From assembly GCF_003252755.1 (NCBI RefSeq), contig NZ_QEPT01000003.1:62001-126000 (forward strand): DNA of 64,000 nt. The letters run 5' to 3'. A program made the translations under genes and the position numbers. Source of the DNA: Haemophilus parainfluenzae. GTDB lineage: Bacteria; Pseudomonadota; Gammaproteobacteria; Enterobacterales; Pasteurellaceae. This document shows positions 28,021-37,919 of the stretch, in pieces. Below the pieces are notes generated by a model that saw nothing but the letters and a program-made list of their open reading frames with translations, had not been told where the DNA came from and ran no database searches. The number at the start of each line of letters is the position of its first letter. Position 1 is the first letter of the stretch.

Positions 28021-28965
28021 TTAGTTTACTTCTTTTATTCGTAGCTCTTTTGGCACTTCAAAGAACATATTTTCTTCTAAACCTTGAAGTTCTTCGATAC
28101 TATCCGCACCAAATTCTTTTAATCGAGCAATCACGGATTGCACCAACTCTTCTGGAGCTGAAGCCCCCGCTGTTACGCCAATTGTTTCAACACCTTCAAA
28201 CCAATCTGCTGCCACATCATTTGGATCATCAATCAATTTTGATTTCACGCCCATACGCGATGCTAACTCAGCTAAACGATTAGAATTCGATGAGTTTTTA
28301 GAGCCTACAACCACGACTAGCTCACATTGTTTTGCTAATTCACGCACTGCTTCTTGACGGTTGGTTGTGGCATAGCAAATATCGTTTTTATGTGGGCCTT
28401 GAATAGCAGGATATTTGTCTTTCAATGCACTGATAGTTTCCGCCGTATCATCAAGAGAAAGTGTGGTTTGCGTCATAAAGGTTAAATCATCATTTTCTTG
28501 AACCGGCAAACGAGCAATATCTTCCACGCTTTCAATTAAGAAAATACCACCTTCCTCGTTGTTGTACTGCCCCATTGTGCCTTCCACTTCTGGATGGCCT
28601 TTGTGTCCGATCAAAATTGCTTTCGTCCCTTTACGGCTCGCACGTGCCACTTGCATATGTACTTTGGTTACCAACGGACAAGTTGCATCAAATACTTTTA
28701 ACTGACGATCTTTTGCTTCTTGACGAACAGCTTGTGACACGCCATGGGCGGAGAAAATCACAATGGCGCCATCTGGCACTTCACTTAGTTCTTCTACAAA
28801 AATCGCCCCACGCTCACGCAAACCATTCACCACAAAACGGTTATGCACCACTTCATGACGTACATAAATTGGTGCACCATGAATTTCAAGCGCTAATTCA
28901 ACAATGCTAATGGCACGATCGACACCCGCGCAAAATCCACGAGGGTTAGCTAAAATTATCTTCAT
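28021..28965 (-). CDS. ispH: 4-hydroxy-3-methylbut-2-enyl diphosphate reductase
   Basis: This 314-residue iron-sulfur enzyme performs the last MEP-pathway step, making IPP and DMAPP. The three cluster cysteines lie in [12 protein letters not shown] (Cys12), DATCPLV and [13 protein letters not shown]. Its ATG overlaps the lspA stop by 4 bases (ATGA), so translation is coupled. Confidence 0.97.
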   Translation of the reverse strand: MKIILANPRGFCAGVDRAISIVELALEIHGAPIYVRHEVVHNRFVVNGLRERGAIFVEELSEVPDGAIVIFSAHGVSQAVRQEAKDRQLKVFDATCPLVTKVHMQVARASRKGTKAILIGHKGHPEVEGTMGQYNNEEGGIFLIESVEDIARLPVQENDDLTFMTQTTLSLDDTAETISALKDKYPAIQGPHKNDICYATTNRQEAVRELAKQCELVVVVGSKNSSNSNRLAELASRMGVKSKLIDDPNDVAADWFEGVETIGVTAGASAPEELVQSVIARLKEFGADSIEELQGLEENMFFEVPKELRIKEVN

Positions 28966-29453
28966 TTTTGACCGCTCTTTTTATCACCTTTAAAGGCATC
29001 TAATGCTAATAAACCCGCACCAATACAAATTGCAATATCTGCCACATTGAATACCGGATAATGATAAATATCCCAATAAAAATCCAAGAAATCCACCACA
29101 AAACCGTTATACGCACGGTCCACCATATTGGCTAAAGCGCCACCAATAATCAGTGCATAAGCTGAATTTTGTAATTTTTGTTCTGCAGAATTCTTTTTCA
29201 TAAAGTAAGCTAGCATTAAGGAAATACCAATCGCGAGCACGATAAAGAAATACTTCTGCCAACCATCATGTTCAGCAAGGAAGCTAAACGCTGCACCATA
29301 GTTACGCACATAGGTTAAATTAAAAACGGGTAATAGATTCACACTTTCATATAAATCAAAGCGTTGCACTACAATATATTTGGTCAATAAATCGAGGATA
29401 AATGCGACCGCACTTATCCAAAGGAATGAAAGTCCTGTTTTATTTTTTGTCAT
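28962..29453 (-). CDS. lspA: Lipoprotein signal peptidase II
   Basis: This 163-residue inner-membrane aspartyl protease cleaves signal peptides of diacylglyceryl-prolipoproteins, including several in this window (OapB, protein E, YgiB-like). Four membrane helices; catalytic aspartates in [14 protein letters not shown] and VVDFLDFYW. It overlaps ispH by 4 bases. In E. coli the order is ribF-ileS-lspA-fkpB-ispH; here ileS and ribF are 30 kb away. Confidence 0.96.
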   Translation of the reverse strand: MTKNKTGLSFLWISAVAFILDLLTKYIVVQRFDLYESVNLLPVFNLTYVRNYGAAFSFLAEHDGWQKYFFIVLAIGISLMLAYFMKKNSAEQKLQNSAYALIIGGALANMVDRAYNGFVVDFLDFYWDIYHYPVFNVADIAICIGAGLLALDAFKGDKKSGQK

Positions 29454-29534
29454 AGGAAATTATCTGTCTTTATAAATGGACGATGATTTTAGCAACTCGA
29501 ACAACCTTTATAAAGTAAAAGGCATCAAATCATA

Positions 29535-29560
29535 AAAGGCGAACACATTGGTTCGCCTTT
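29535..29560 (-). terminator. Terminator of glmU
   Basis: AAAGGCGAAC pairs perfectly with GTTCGCCTTT over a 6-base loop, just after the glmU stop. The minus strand continues TTATG rather than a long T run. Confidence 0.75.
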
Positions 29561-29569
29561 CAATGTTAA

Positions 29570-30940
29570 TTACTTTTTCTTCACCGGTCTTTGCCAACCT
29601 TGAATATGGCGTTGTGGCACGCGAGTAATCACCAGCTCATCTTTCTCAATATTTTGAGTGATCGTTGAACCAGCTCCAATGGTTGCTCCATCTGCAACGG
29701 TAACTGGCGCGACTAACTGCGTATCCGATCCAACAAATACATTGTTACCAATGATTGTTTTAAATTTATTTGCACCGTCATAGTTACAAGTAATGACACC
29801 AGCACCAATATTACAGTTCTCTCCGATTTCGGTATCACCCACATAAGTGAGATGATTTACTTTAGAGCCTTTACCCACTGTGGATTTTTTAATTTCTACA
29901 AAGTTACCCACATGGGTTTCAGCGGCTAATTCAGCACCTGGACGTAAACGAGAGAATGGGCCAATCGCTGCTTTCTCACCAATTGTTGCATCTTCTAAAA
30001 CAGAATAAGGTTTGATCTCAACATCATCACCAATAGTCACGTTTTTCAATACACAACCAGCGCCAATTTTCACACGATCGCCCAAGCGCACATTGCCTTC
30101 CACAATCACGTTCACATCAATTTCAACATCTTTACCGTGCTCTAATGTGCCGCGTAAATCAAAACGCTCAGGGTCAATCAACATCACGCCTGCAAGTAAA
30201 AGTTTTTCTGCTTGTTTACGTTGATAAAAACGCTCTAATGCAGCAAGTTGTAAACGGTTATTGGCACCTTCCACCTCCATAAATTCGGAGGCTTGAACGG
30301 CAGTAACCTGACAACCATCTTGATTTGCTAAACCAATCACATCCGTTAAATAAAACTCGCCTTGTGCATTGTTATTTTTCACACGAGAAAGCCAGTTTTT
30401 GAAATGTGCACCATCGGCCACTAACACGCCTGTATTCACTTCTTGAATTTTTAATTGCTCTGCGTTGGCATCTTTTTGTTCTACGATCGCCACCACATTG
30501 CCATTTTCACGAATAATACGACCATAACCCGTTGGGTTATCTAAATTGACAGTGAGCAATGCAATCCCATTGTCTGGTTTCGCTGCAATGAGTTTTTCCA
30601 ATGTTTCTTTGGTCACTAATGGCGCATCACCATATAAAATCACAATATTTTCATCATCTTTGAAGAATGGTGCGGCTTGTTGAACCGCATGAGCAGTACC
30701 TAATTGTTCTGCTTGAACGACCCAGTTCACGCTTTCATTTGCCAAACGCTCACGCATTAATTCGCCACCATGACCATAAATTAAATGCACGTTTTCTGCA
30801 CCTAATTGATTTGCCGTATCAATCACATGTTTTACCATCGGTTTACCTGCCACTTTGTGCAAGACTTTAGGTAAATCAGAATACATACGAGTGCCTTTAC
30901 CGGCCGCTAAAATCACCACGCTTAATGCTTTATTTGTCAT
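29570..30940 (-). CDS. glmU: Bifunctional GlmU: glucosamine-1-P acetyltransferase / GlcNAc-1-P uridyltransferase
   Basis: This 456-residue enzyme makes UDP-GlcNAc for peptidoglycan and LPS. N-terminal uridyltransferase: [18 protein letters not shown], then YGHGGE and YGDAPL. C-terminal left-handed beta-helix with hexapeptide repeats and [19 protein letters not shown] for acetyl-CoA binding. It is followed by a hairpin; the upstream 124 bases are shared with divergent fucR. Confidence 0.97.
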   Translation of the reverse strand: MTNKALSVVILAAGKGTRMYSDLPKVLHKVAGKPMVKHVIDTANQLGAENVHLIYGHGGELMRERLANESVNWVVQAEQLGTAHAVQQAAPFFKDDENIVILYGDAPLVTKETLEKLIAAKPDNGIALLTVNLDNPTGYGRIIRENGNVVAIVEQKDANAEQLKIQEVNTGVLVADGAHFKNWLSRVKNNNAQGEFYLTDVIGLANQDGCQVTAVQASEFMEVEGANNRLQLAALERFYQRKQAEKLLLAGVMLIDPERFDLRGTLEHGKDVEIDVNVIVEGNVRLGDRVKIGAGCVLKNVTIGDDVEIKPYSVLEDATIGEKAAIGPFSRLRPGAELAAETHVGNFVEIKKSTVGKGSKVNHLTYVGDTEIGENCNIGAGVITCNYDGANKFKTIIGNNVFVGSDTQLVAPVTVADGATIGAGSTITQNIEKDELVITRVPQRHIQGWQRPVKKK

Positions 30941-31064
30941 AAATTCTTCTCTTCTTGATAAAAAATTAGGCGTATTCTATCGTAGAATGGAGGGAATGAT
31001 AAGTTGTTTATCTTTTCAAGAAAATTCTATAATAGTGAAAACCTTTCAACCCATAGAGGTACAT

Positions 31065-31814
31065 ATGCACAACCGAGATGAAATCATCTTACAACTGCTA
31101 AATCACCAAGGTAAAGTTAGCGTTCAAGAAGTCGCTCAGCAATGTGAAATGTCAGTAGAGACAATTCGTAGAGATCTTAATCGATTAGAAAAAAAAGGTT
31201 TACTATATCGCACTCATGGTGGCGCTGTTAGCGGAAAAATAAATGATCTTGGATCTTTTTTCCAAATACGACAACATGTCAATGCCGCAGCCAAACGACA
31301 TATTGCTAAAAACGCTCTTGAATTGCTCTATGAAAATGCCGTGATTGGACTCGATGCTAGCTCTACCAGTTGGTATTTTGCATACCTTATGCCAGATATT
31401 CCTTGCACAGTCGTAACAAACTCAATTTTTAACGTCAACGCATTAGTGAACAAACCCAATATCAAAACAATTGTTACTGGAGGTGTCTATTCTCACAAAT
31501 ATGAAGCCTTTTATGGTCCGTTATCAGAATACTTATTACAACGTTTACACATCAATTTTTCTATTTTTTCCTGTTCAGGTATTGATAATGAAGGAAATAT
31601 CTGGGAATCAAATGAACTCAATGCATCACTAAAACGAAAGATGATGGAAGCGTCAGAAAAATGTTATCTACTAGTAGATCAATCAAAATTTGAGAAAAAA
31701 AGCCTAATTCAATTAAGTGGTTTAAATAAAATAGACACTATTTTTACCGATTCTGCCCTTCCCTTCCCCTTACAAAAATACTGTGACAAAGTAGACACAA
31801 TGACCGTTATATAG
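31065..31814 (+). CDS. fucR: DeoR-family L-fucose operon regulator FucR
   Basis: This 249-residue protein has an N-terminal winged helix (KVSVQEVAQQCEMSVETIRR, residues about 16-35) and a C-terminal sugar-phosphate sensing domain of the DeoR type (GLDASSTSW, KCYLLVDQSKF). In E. coli, FucR activates fuc genes in response to fuculose-1-phosphate. The start at 31065 has AGAGGT upstream; a 70-codon longer reading that overlaps glmU is rejected. It is read into the fuc operon direction but has its own terminator. A run of eight A residues occurs near 31189-31196. Confidence 0.9.
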   Translation: MHNRDEIILQLLNHQGKVSVQEVAQQCEMSVETIRRDLNRLEKKGLLYRTHGGAVSGKINDLGSFFQIRQHVNAAAKRHIAKNALELLYENAVIGLDASSTSWYFAYLMPDIPCTVVTNSIFNVNALVNKPNIKTIVTGGVYSHKYEAFYGPLSEYLLQRLHINFSIFSCSGIDNEGNIWESNELNASLKRKMMEASEKCYLLVDQSKFEKKSLIQLSGLNKIDTIFTDSALPFPLQKYCDKVDTMTVI

Positions 31815-31819
31815 ATAAA

Positions 31820-31868
31820 AATGCCCGATTTGACCGTTTAAGGTGTAATAATTATTAAATCGGGCATT
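31820..31868 (+). terminator. Terminator of fucR
   Basis: AATGCCCGATTT pairs perfectly with AAATCGGGCATT across a 25-base loop, followed by AATTTTATT. It separates fucR from the structural operon. Confidence 0.7.
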
Positions 31869-31894
31869 AATTTTATTAAAAAATAACACTTTTG

Positions 31895-31910
31895 TGTGAT
31901 CTATTTCACA
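31895..31910 (+). promoter_or_regulatory. CRP (CRP-N) site of the fuc operon
   Basis: TGTGA, six bases, TCACA is a perfect consensus CRP site, extended by flanking TTTG and AAAT. It lies 128 bases upstream of the fucI ATG and after the fucR terminator, so it should drive fucIKUAP under carbon catabolite control. Confidence 0.85.
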
Positions 31911-32037
31911 AATCTGAAATCTATTTCGTATCTCACCTATCTTCTCACATTCTTTTTATCAAAAATAATACCAAGTTAAGTTGATAGCAGCTTATCCATA
32001 TTTCATCATAAATGTTAAACACAAAAGGAGGAGCTTT

Positions 32038-33810
32038 ATGATGACATCGGTCACTCAATCAAATCGAGTAAAAATCGGTATTCGCCCTACTATTGATGGA
32101 CGTCGCATGGGAGTTCGAGAATCGTTAGAAGAACAAACCATGCAAATGGCAAAATCAGTTGCAGAGTTATTGCAAAATCACATTCGCCACACAGACGGTT
32201 CCTTCGTGGAATGTGTAATTGCCGACACCTGTATTGGTGGTGTTGCTGAAGCCGCTGCTTGTGCAGAAAAATTCAAACTCAACAATGTTGGTTTAACAAT
32301 TACTGTTACTCCTTGTTGGTGCTATGGTTCTGAAACTATTGATATGGATCCGCATATGCCAAAAGCCATTTGGGGTTTCAACGGCACCGAACGTCCGGGA
32401 GCAGTTTATCTTGCCGCCGCCCTTGCCGGCCACTCTCAATTAGGCTTACCGGCATTTTCCATCTATGGACATGATGTGCAAGAAGCGGATGACACAAGCA
32501 TTCCATCTGATGTTAAAGAAAAACTGTTACGCTTTGCGCGTGCCGGCCTTGCAGTTGCGACTATTCGCGGCAAATCCTACTTATCTATCGGTTCCGTTTC
32601 CATGGGTATCGCCGGTTCTATCGTCAACCAACAATTCTTCCAAGAATACCTCGGCATGCGTAACGAATATGTGGACATGACCGAAATCAAACGCCGCTTG
32701 GATCGCAAAATTTACGATCAAGAAGAAGTGGATTTAGCGCTTTCTTGGGTGAAACAATATTGCAAAGACGGTATTGACGTAAACAGTCCGGAAAATCAAC
32801 GCTCACCTGAAGAACGCGCCGAACTTTGGGAAAATGTGGTGAAAATGACCATTATCGCCCGTGACTTAATGGTGGGTAATCCGAAATTGGCGAAATTAAA
32901 CTTCGGAGAAGAAGCACTCGGTCACAATGCCATTGCTGCAGGTTTCCAAGGTCAACGCCATTGGACCGATCATTTACCGAACGGTGACTTCATGGAAGCC
33001 ATGCTAAATTCGACTTACGACTGGAACGGCGTGCGCCCGCCATACATTCTTGCGACCGAAAACGACAGTTTGAACGCGGTTTGTATGTTGCTTGGTAATC
33101 AGCTCACCGGTCAGGCGCAAATCTTTGCCGATGTGCGGACTTACTGGAGCCCGGATTCTGTAGAACGCGTTACCGGTTTCCGTCCGGAACAAGGCTTCCT
33201 GCATTTAATTAACTCAGGTTCCGCTGCTCTTGACGGTACAGGTCAACATAAAGATGCCAATGGCAACCCAACCATCAAACCGGCATGGGAAGTCACGGAA
33301 GAAGACGGCAAACGTTGTTTGGAGCATACCCGTTGGTGTCCTGCGGTACACGAATACTTCAGAGGGGGCGGTTTATCTTCTCAATTCTTAACCAAAGGTG
33401 GCATGCCGTTCACCATGCACCGCATTAACCTCATCAAAGGCTTAGGCCCTGTGCTACAAATTGCCGAAGGTTGGTCTATTGAGTTACCGAAAGAAGTCAA
33501 TGATGCCCTTGACCATCGTACAAACGAAACCTGGCCGACGACTTGGTTTACGCCTCGTTTGACCGGTAAAGGGGCATTTACTGATGTTTATTCTGTAATG
33601 GCGAACTGGGGGGCTAACCACTGTGTAGCCACTTACGGACACATTGGTGCTGATCTCATCACGCTAGCTTCAATGTTGCGCATTCCAGTTTGTATGCACA
33701 ACGTTGAAGATGCCGACGTGTTCCGCCCAAGTTCTTGGAATGGCTTTGGTCAAGACAAAGAAGGTCAAGACTACCGCGCCTGCCAAAACTTTGGACCACT
33801 TTATAAATAA
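32038..33810 (+). CDS. fucI: L-fucose isomerase
   Basis: This 590-residue enzyme interconverts L-fucose and L-fuculose with a manganese ion. [20 protein letters not shown] near the start matches E. coli FucI nearly exactly, and length (591 in E. coli) agrees. The start is set by AAGGAGG six bases upstream; a 19-codon longer reading lacks support, and the next ATG one codon later is an alternative. Codons look more GC-rich (many CCG, GCC) than those in flanking genes, though this was judged by eye. Confidence 0.96.
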   Translation: MMTSVTQSNRVKIGIRPTIDGRRMGVRESLEEQTMQMAKSVAELLQNHIRHTDGSFVECVIADTCIGGVAEAAACAEKFKLNNVGLTITVTPCWCYGSETIDMDPHMPKAIWGFNGTERPGAVYLAAALAGHSQLGLPAFSIYGHDVQEADDTSIPSDVKEKLLRFARAGLAVATIRGKSYLSIGSVSMGIAGSIVNQQFFQEYLGMRNEYVDMTEIKRRLDRKIYDQEEVDLALSWVKQYCKDGIDVNSPENQRSPEERAELWENVVKMTIIARDLMVGNPKLAKLNFGEEALGHNAIAAGFQGQRHWTDHLPNGDFMEAMLNSTYDWNGVRPPYILATENDSLNAVCMLLGNQLTGQAQIFADVRTYWSPDSVERVTGFRPEQGFLHLINSGSAALDGTGQHKDANGNPTIKPAWEVTEEDGKRCLEHTRWCPAVHEYFRGGGLSSQFLTKGGMPFTMHRINLIKGLGPVLQIAEGWSIELPKEVNDALDHRTNETWPTTWFTPRLTGKGAFTDVYSVMANWGANHCVATYGHIGADLITLASMLRIPVCMHNVEDADVFRPSSWNGFGQDKEGQDYRACQNFGPLYK

Positions 33811-33818
33811 CCTATGAC

Positions 33819-33845
33819 TGGCGCAAGCTTCCCTAACTTGCGCCA
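33819..33845 (+). other. Intra-operon hairpin after fucI
   Basis: TGGCGCAAG pairs perfectly with CTTGCGCCA (9-bp stem, 9-base loop) just after the fucI stop, without a T run. It may protect or process the fucI mRNA rather than end transcription. Confidence 0.6.
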
Positions 33846-33868
33846 TCATCCCATAAAAATTCAAATAC

Positions 33869-33908
33869 AAGTGCGGTTGAAAAAACAAATGAATTTTAAA
33901 CCGCACTT
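33869..33908 (+). repeat. Uptake-signal dyad before fucK
   Basis: AAGTGCGGTT and AACCGCACTT form an inverted pair with a 20-base loop, immediately before the fucK ribosome site (AGGAGAG). No T run follows, so it is at most a weak attenuator. Confidence 0.65.
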
Positions 33909-33920
33909 AGGAGAGCTTTT

Positions 33921-35345
33921 ATGTCTATCGTACTGATTTTTGATTGCGGTGCGACTAATTTACGCACCATTGCCATGAATGATAAAGGCAAAATCATGGC
34001 ATCCCATCACCTTGCTAATAATACCCAACAGGGTAGTGAATCACCCGATTATCATATTTGGGATTTTGAAGAAATTTGGCAAAAACTCACCATGTGTGCA
34101 GATAATACGATCACTCAATTAAAGCAACAACAGGTTGATTTAAAAGAAATCGTAGGTATTTCCGTCACGACTTTTGGCGTGGATGGTGCACCATTTGATA
34201 AAAACGGACAACAACTTTACCCGATTATTTCGTGGAAATGCCCACGCACAGTGCCGGTGATGGAAAACCTCCCTCAGTTGCTAGACATAAAAGCCCTTTA
34301 TCAACGCAACGGCATTGGTCAATACAGTTTCAACACTTTATTTAAACTACTTTGGTTGAAAGAAAATAAACCGGATATTTTCCAAAAAATGGATAAATTC
34401 GTGTTCATTTCCTCCATGCTAACCCAGCGATTAACCAGCAAATTTACCACCGACCGCACTATGGCAGGCACATCTATGATGACCAATCTCGCAACAGGCA
34501 ATTGGGACGAGGATATTTTAAAACTGCTTGGTTTAAGCCAAAAACACTTTCCACCATTGCATAACGCAGGTGAAAAAGTGGGGGAGTTAACTAGTGCGCT
34601 TGCCGACCATTGGGGTTTAAATCGTATTCCAGTTATATCCTGTGGTCACGACACCCAATTTGCCGTATTTGGCTCCGGTGCGGGATTGAATCAACCGGTA
34701 CTCAGTTCAGGCACGTGGGAAATCTTAATGGCCCGTACAGAACACGCCAAACCGCAATTTGATTTTGTGCCGCAAGGCTTAACCACCGAGTTTGACGCAC
34801 AACTGAATTGTTTTAACCCTGCCGTACAATGGGTCGGCTCAGGCATTATGGAATGGCTCGGTAAATTGTTGTTCGCCGATGTATATGGCACCGACCAATA
34901 TTACCCGACCATGATCGCCGAAGGTGCCGCTGCCGGTGAAAAAGGCTCGCAAAGTGCGGTCAATTTTCAGGGTGTATTTAGCCAACTCGGACAAGGCAAT
35001 ATCAGTGGACTTTCCATGTTCTCCACTCGTGGTGAAATCTACCGTGCCGCGCTTTATTACATGGCAAACCAACTCAAACAAGGCTTGGACGTATTACAAC
35101 AAGTCAGCCACTTCAAAGCGGAAAGCTTGCTTTGCGTCGGTGGCGGCTCGAAAAATCCACTTTGGAACCAAATCCGTGCTGATGTTTTAGGTTTACCGAT
35201 TGATGTCGTGGATGTCGCAGAAAGCACTGTGCTCGGCGCTGCAATGTTTACCTTCGCAGGCGTTGGGATATACGCAACGCCAGAACAAGCACAGAAAGCA
35301 ATGCAACCAAATAGAAAGCGAGTTAATCCGGCTAGAAAGAATTAA
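33921..35345 (+). CDS. fucK: L-fuculokinase
   Basis: This 474-residue FGGY-family carbohydrate kinase phosphorylates L-fuculose at C1. N-terminal IFDCGATNLRTIAMN is the phosphate-1 motif; GISVTTFGVDGAPF and the C-terminal VGGGSKNPLWNQIRADVLGLP are typical of the family. An uptake core lies inside (34952-34960). fucK is also used in H. influenzae typing; loss is common in that species, but the gene is intact here. Confidence 0.95.
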   Translation: MSIVLIFDCGATNLRTIAMNDKGKIMASHHLANNTQQGSESPDYHIWDFEEIWQKLTMCADNTITQLKQQQVDLKEIVGISVTTFGVDGAPFDKNGQQLYPIISWKCPRTVPVMENLPQLLDIKALYQRNGIGQYSFNTLFKLLWLKENKPDIFQKMDKFVFISSMLTQRLTSKFTTDRTMAGTSMMTNLATGNWDEDILKLLGLSQKHFPPLHNAGEKVGELTSALADHWGLNRIPVISCGHDTQFAVFGSGAGLNQPVLSSGTWEILMARTEHAKPQFDFVPQGLTTEFDAQLNCFNPAVQWVGSGIMEWLGKLLFADVYGTDQYYPTMIAEGAAAGEKGSQSAVNFQGVFSQLGQGNISGLSMFSTRGEIYRAALYYMANQLKQGLDVLQQVSHFKAESLLCVGGGSKNPLWNQIRADVLGLPIDVVDVAESTVLGAAMFTFAGVGIYATPEQAQKAMQPNRKRVNPARKN

Positions 35346-35402
35346 TCCCTCCTCTTTCTAAGAGGCAATAAAACTTGAAAAGAATAAATAGGAGAAATCA
35401 AT

Positions 35403-35837
35403 ATGTTAAAAGGTATCCACCCGGCAATCTCCCCTGAGTTACTCAAAATTCTTGCCGAAATGGGACATGGCGATGAAATTGTACTGTCCGATGCCCATTT
35501 TCCCGCACACTCATTACATTCAAAAGTAATTCGTGCAGATGGCATCACTGTATCTACATTACTCAAAGGCATTGCACCATTATTTGAGTTTGATGCTTAT
35601 GTCGATGCGCCGTTAATTATGATGCAAGTGGTGCCTGGTGATACTCTCGATCCACAAGTAGAAGAAAATTATCTAACGGCGATTAAAAATGCGATTGGTT
35701 TTACACCTAATTTAGAGCGTATTGAACGCTTTGCCTTTTACGAACGTGCCAAACAAGCTTATGCCGTCGTAATCAGTGGCGAAACAGCTAAATACGGCAA
35801 CATTATCATCAAAAAAGGGGTTACCCCCGTTCTATAA
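35403..35837 (+). CDS. fucU: L-fucose mutarotase
   Basis: This 144-residue RbsD/FucU-fold protein converts alpha- and beta-L-fucose anomers, supplying Fuc[22 protein letters not shown] at the start (catalytic His near residue 22 follows in [15 protein letters not shown]) and [16 protein letters not shown] near the end are typical. It is translated from AGGAGAA between fucK and fucA. Confidence 0.95.
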   Translation: MLKGIHPAISPELLKILAEMGHGDEIVLSDAHFPAHSLHSKVIRADGITVSTLLKGIAPLFEFDAYVDAPLIMMQVVPGDTLDPQVEENYLTAIKNAIGFTPNLERIERFAFYERAKQAYAVVISGETAKYGNIIIKKGVTPVL

Positions 35838-35857
35838 CAGCTTAGAGGTACTAAAAA

Positions 35858-36505
35858 ATGAACAGACAAGAACTTTCACAAAAAATTATTGATACTTGCC
35901 TTGAAATGACTCGACTAGGGTTAAACCAAGGTACAGCGGGAAATGTCAGTGTACGTTACAAAGACGGCATGCTGATCACCCCGACAGGAATGCCATATCA
36001 TTTAATGAAACCGGAAAACATTGTGTATGTAGACGGCAAAGGTAAACACGAAGAAAACAAACTGCCGTCTAGTGAATGGCAATTCCATTTAGCCGTCTAT
36101 CAAGCACGTCCTGAAGCCAATGCGGTGGTGCATAACCATTCTATAAACTGCGCAGGGCTTTCTATTTTGGAAAAACCGATTCCGGCCATTCATTACATGG
36201 TCGCGGTTGGTGGCACCGATCATATCCCTTGTGTGCCTTATGCAACGTTCGGTACTCACGAATTAGCGTCCTATGTGGGCGAAGGCATTAAAGAAAGCAA
36301 AGCGATTTTACTTTCTCATCACGGTTTGATCGCTTGTGGTGAAAACCTAGACAAAGCCTTATGGTTAGCACAAGAAGTCGAAGTATTAGCATCTTGGTAT
36401 TTGAAATTGTTATCAACGGGCTTAGAAATTCCATTATTAAGCAAAGAACAAATGAACGTGGTTTTAGGAAAATTCCACACTTATGGGCTGCGCATTGAAG
36501 AATAG
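35858..36505 (+). CDS. fucA: L-fuculose-phosphate aldolase
   Basis: This 215-residue class II zinc aldolase splits L-fuculose-1-phosphate to dihydroxyacetone phosphate and L-lactaldehyde. Motifs: GLNQGTAGNVSVRY, TPTGMPY, SSEWQFHLAVY (catalytic Glu73 equivalent), VVHNHSINCAGLS with zinc-binding histidines, and SHHGLIACG. Length is that of E. coli FucA. Confidence 0.96.
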   Translation: MNRQELSQKIIDTCLEMTRLGLNQGTAGNVSVRYKDGMLITPTGMPYHLMKPENIVYVDGKGKHEENKLPSSEWQFHLAVYQARPEANAVVHNHSINCAGLSILEKPIPAIHYMVAVGGTDHIPCVPYATFGTHELASYVGEGIKESKAILLSHHGLIACGENLDKALWLAQEVEVLASWYLKLLSTGLEIPLLSKEQMNVVLGKFHTYGLRIEE

Positions 36506-36547
36506 TCCACAAATAGATTCATCACTTATTTAAACAAGGAAAAGATT

Positions 36548-37837
36548 ATGAGCGCTAAAGTTTTAGAAAAAAAATATCTTGTGCCCTTCATTCTTATTAC
36601 AAGCTTATTTGCATTGTGGGGCTTTGCGAATGATATTACAAATCCTATGGTTGCCGTATTCCAAACAGTCATGGAAATTCCGGCATCTGAAGCCGCTTTA
36701 GTACAATTTGCTTTTTATGGTGGTTATGGAACCATGGCAATTCCGGCTGCATTATTTGCCAGTCGCTATAGTTATAAAGCAGGTATCCTTCTAGGTTTAG
36801 CGCTCTATGCGGTCGGCGCATTCTTATTCTGGCCGGCCGCTAAATATGAAGTGTTCAATTTCTTCTTAATTTCTCTTTATATTTTGACTTTTGGCTTGGC
36901 ATTTCTTGAAACAACAGCAAATCCTTACATTTTAGCCATGGGTGATCCGCAAACGGCTACCCGTCGCTTAAACTTTGCCCAATCCTTTAACCCGCTTGGC
37001 TCTATTACCGGGATGTTCGTCGCATCTCAATTAGTCTTAACCAATTTGGAATCCGATAAACGGGATGCTGCTGGAAACTTGATTTACCATACTTTATCCG
37101 AAACAGAAAAAATGGGCATTCGCACCCACGACTTAGCCGAAATCCGTGACCCTTACGTTGCACTTGGTTTTGTCGTTGTTGCAGTGTTAGTCATCATCGC
37201 CTTATATAAAATGCCTTCAGTGAAGGTAGAGGAGAGTGATACCCGCCTTTCTTTTAAAGAGGCCGTAGCTCGCTTAATTAAGAAGCCGAAATATCGCGAA
37301 GGTGTAATTGCTCAAGTATTCTACGTTGGCGTACAAATTATGTGCTGGACCTTTATCGTGCAATATGCGGAACGTTTAGGCTTCACCAAAGCGGAAGGGC
37401 AAAACTTCAACATCATCGCTATGGGGATTTTTATTACCAGCCGTTTCATCAGCACAAGCTTAATGAAATATCTTAAAGCTGAATTCATGCTCATGTTGTT
37501 CGCTATCGGCGGTTTCTTCAGCATCCTCGGTGTGATTTTCATTGATGGTGTGTGGGGCTTGTACTGTTTAATTTTAACTTCAGGCTTTATGTCACTCATG
37601 TTCCCAACCATTTACGGCATTGCACTCTACGGCTTAAAAGAAGAATCTACCTTAGGTGCCGCCGGTTTAGTGATGGCTATTGTGGGCGGTGCATTAATGC
37701 CTCCATTGCAAGGTATGATCATCGACCAAGGTCAAGTAATGGGATTACCGGCTGTCAACTTCTCATTTATCCTACCGTTAATCTGCTTCGTCGTTATCGC
37801 AATTTATGGTTTCAGAAGTTGGAAAGTTCTAAAATAA
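36548..37837 (+). CDS. fucP: L-fucose:H+ symporter
   Basis: This 429-residue 12-helix MFS transporter of the FucP (FHS) family imports L-fucose. LITSLFALWGFANDITNPMV near the N-terminus is the family hallmark; ETTANPYILAMGDPQTATRRLNFAQ is in helix 4-5 region. RBS AAGGAAAAG is present upstream. It is the last gene before a terminator, after fucA. Confidence 0.95.
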   Translation: MSAKVLEKKYLVPFILITSLFALWGFANDITNPMVAVFQTVMEIPASEAALVQFAFYGGYGTMAIPAALFASRYSYKAGILLGLALYAVGAFLFWPAAKYEVFNFFLISLYILTFGLAFLETTANPYILAMGDPQTATRRLNFAQSFNPLGSITGMFVASQLVLTNLESDKRDAAGNLIYHTLSETEKMGIRTHDLAEIRDPYVALGFVVVAVLVIIALYKMPSVKVEESDTRLSFKEAVARLIKKPKYREGVIAQVFYVGVQIMCWTFIVQYAERLGFTKAEGQNFNIIAMGIFITSRFISTSLMKYLKAEFMLMLFAIGGFFSILGVIFIDGVWGLYCLILTSGFMSLMFPTIYGIALYGLKEESTLGAAGLVMAIVGGALMPPLQGMIIDQGQVMGLPAVNFSFILPLICFVVIAIYGFRSWKVLK

Positions 37838-37847
37838 CGTAAAACAT

Positions 37848-37882
37848 GACCGCACTCCACTTAAAAGTGCGGTCGTTTTTTT
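37848..37882 (+). terminator. Uptake-signal dyad terminator between fucP and fucO
   Basis: GACCGCACT and AGTGCGGTC form a 9-bp stem with a 9-base loop, followed directly by GTTTTTTT. It should reduce transcription into fucO. Confidence 0.85.
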
Positions 37883-37919
37883 AAGTATTTTTATCATCTT
37901 AAGTAAAGGAGTATATTTT

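Noticed and set aside
30855-31064. 70-codon N-terminal extension of FucR overlapping glmU
   Set aside because: The extension overlaps the glmU 5' coding region antisense, has no recognisable domain, and the DeoR winged helix begins at the Met at 31065 with AGAGGT upstream.
33921-35345. Truncated or broken fucK, as in some H. influenzae strains
   Set aside because: The reading frame is full length (474 residues) with all FGGY-family motifs; no frameshift is visible.
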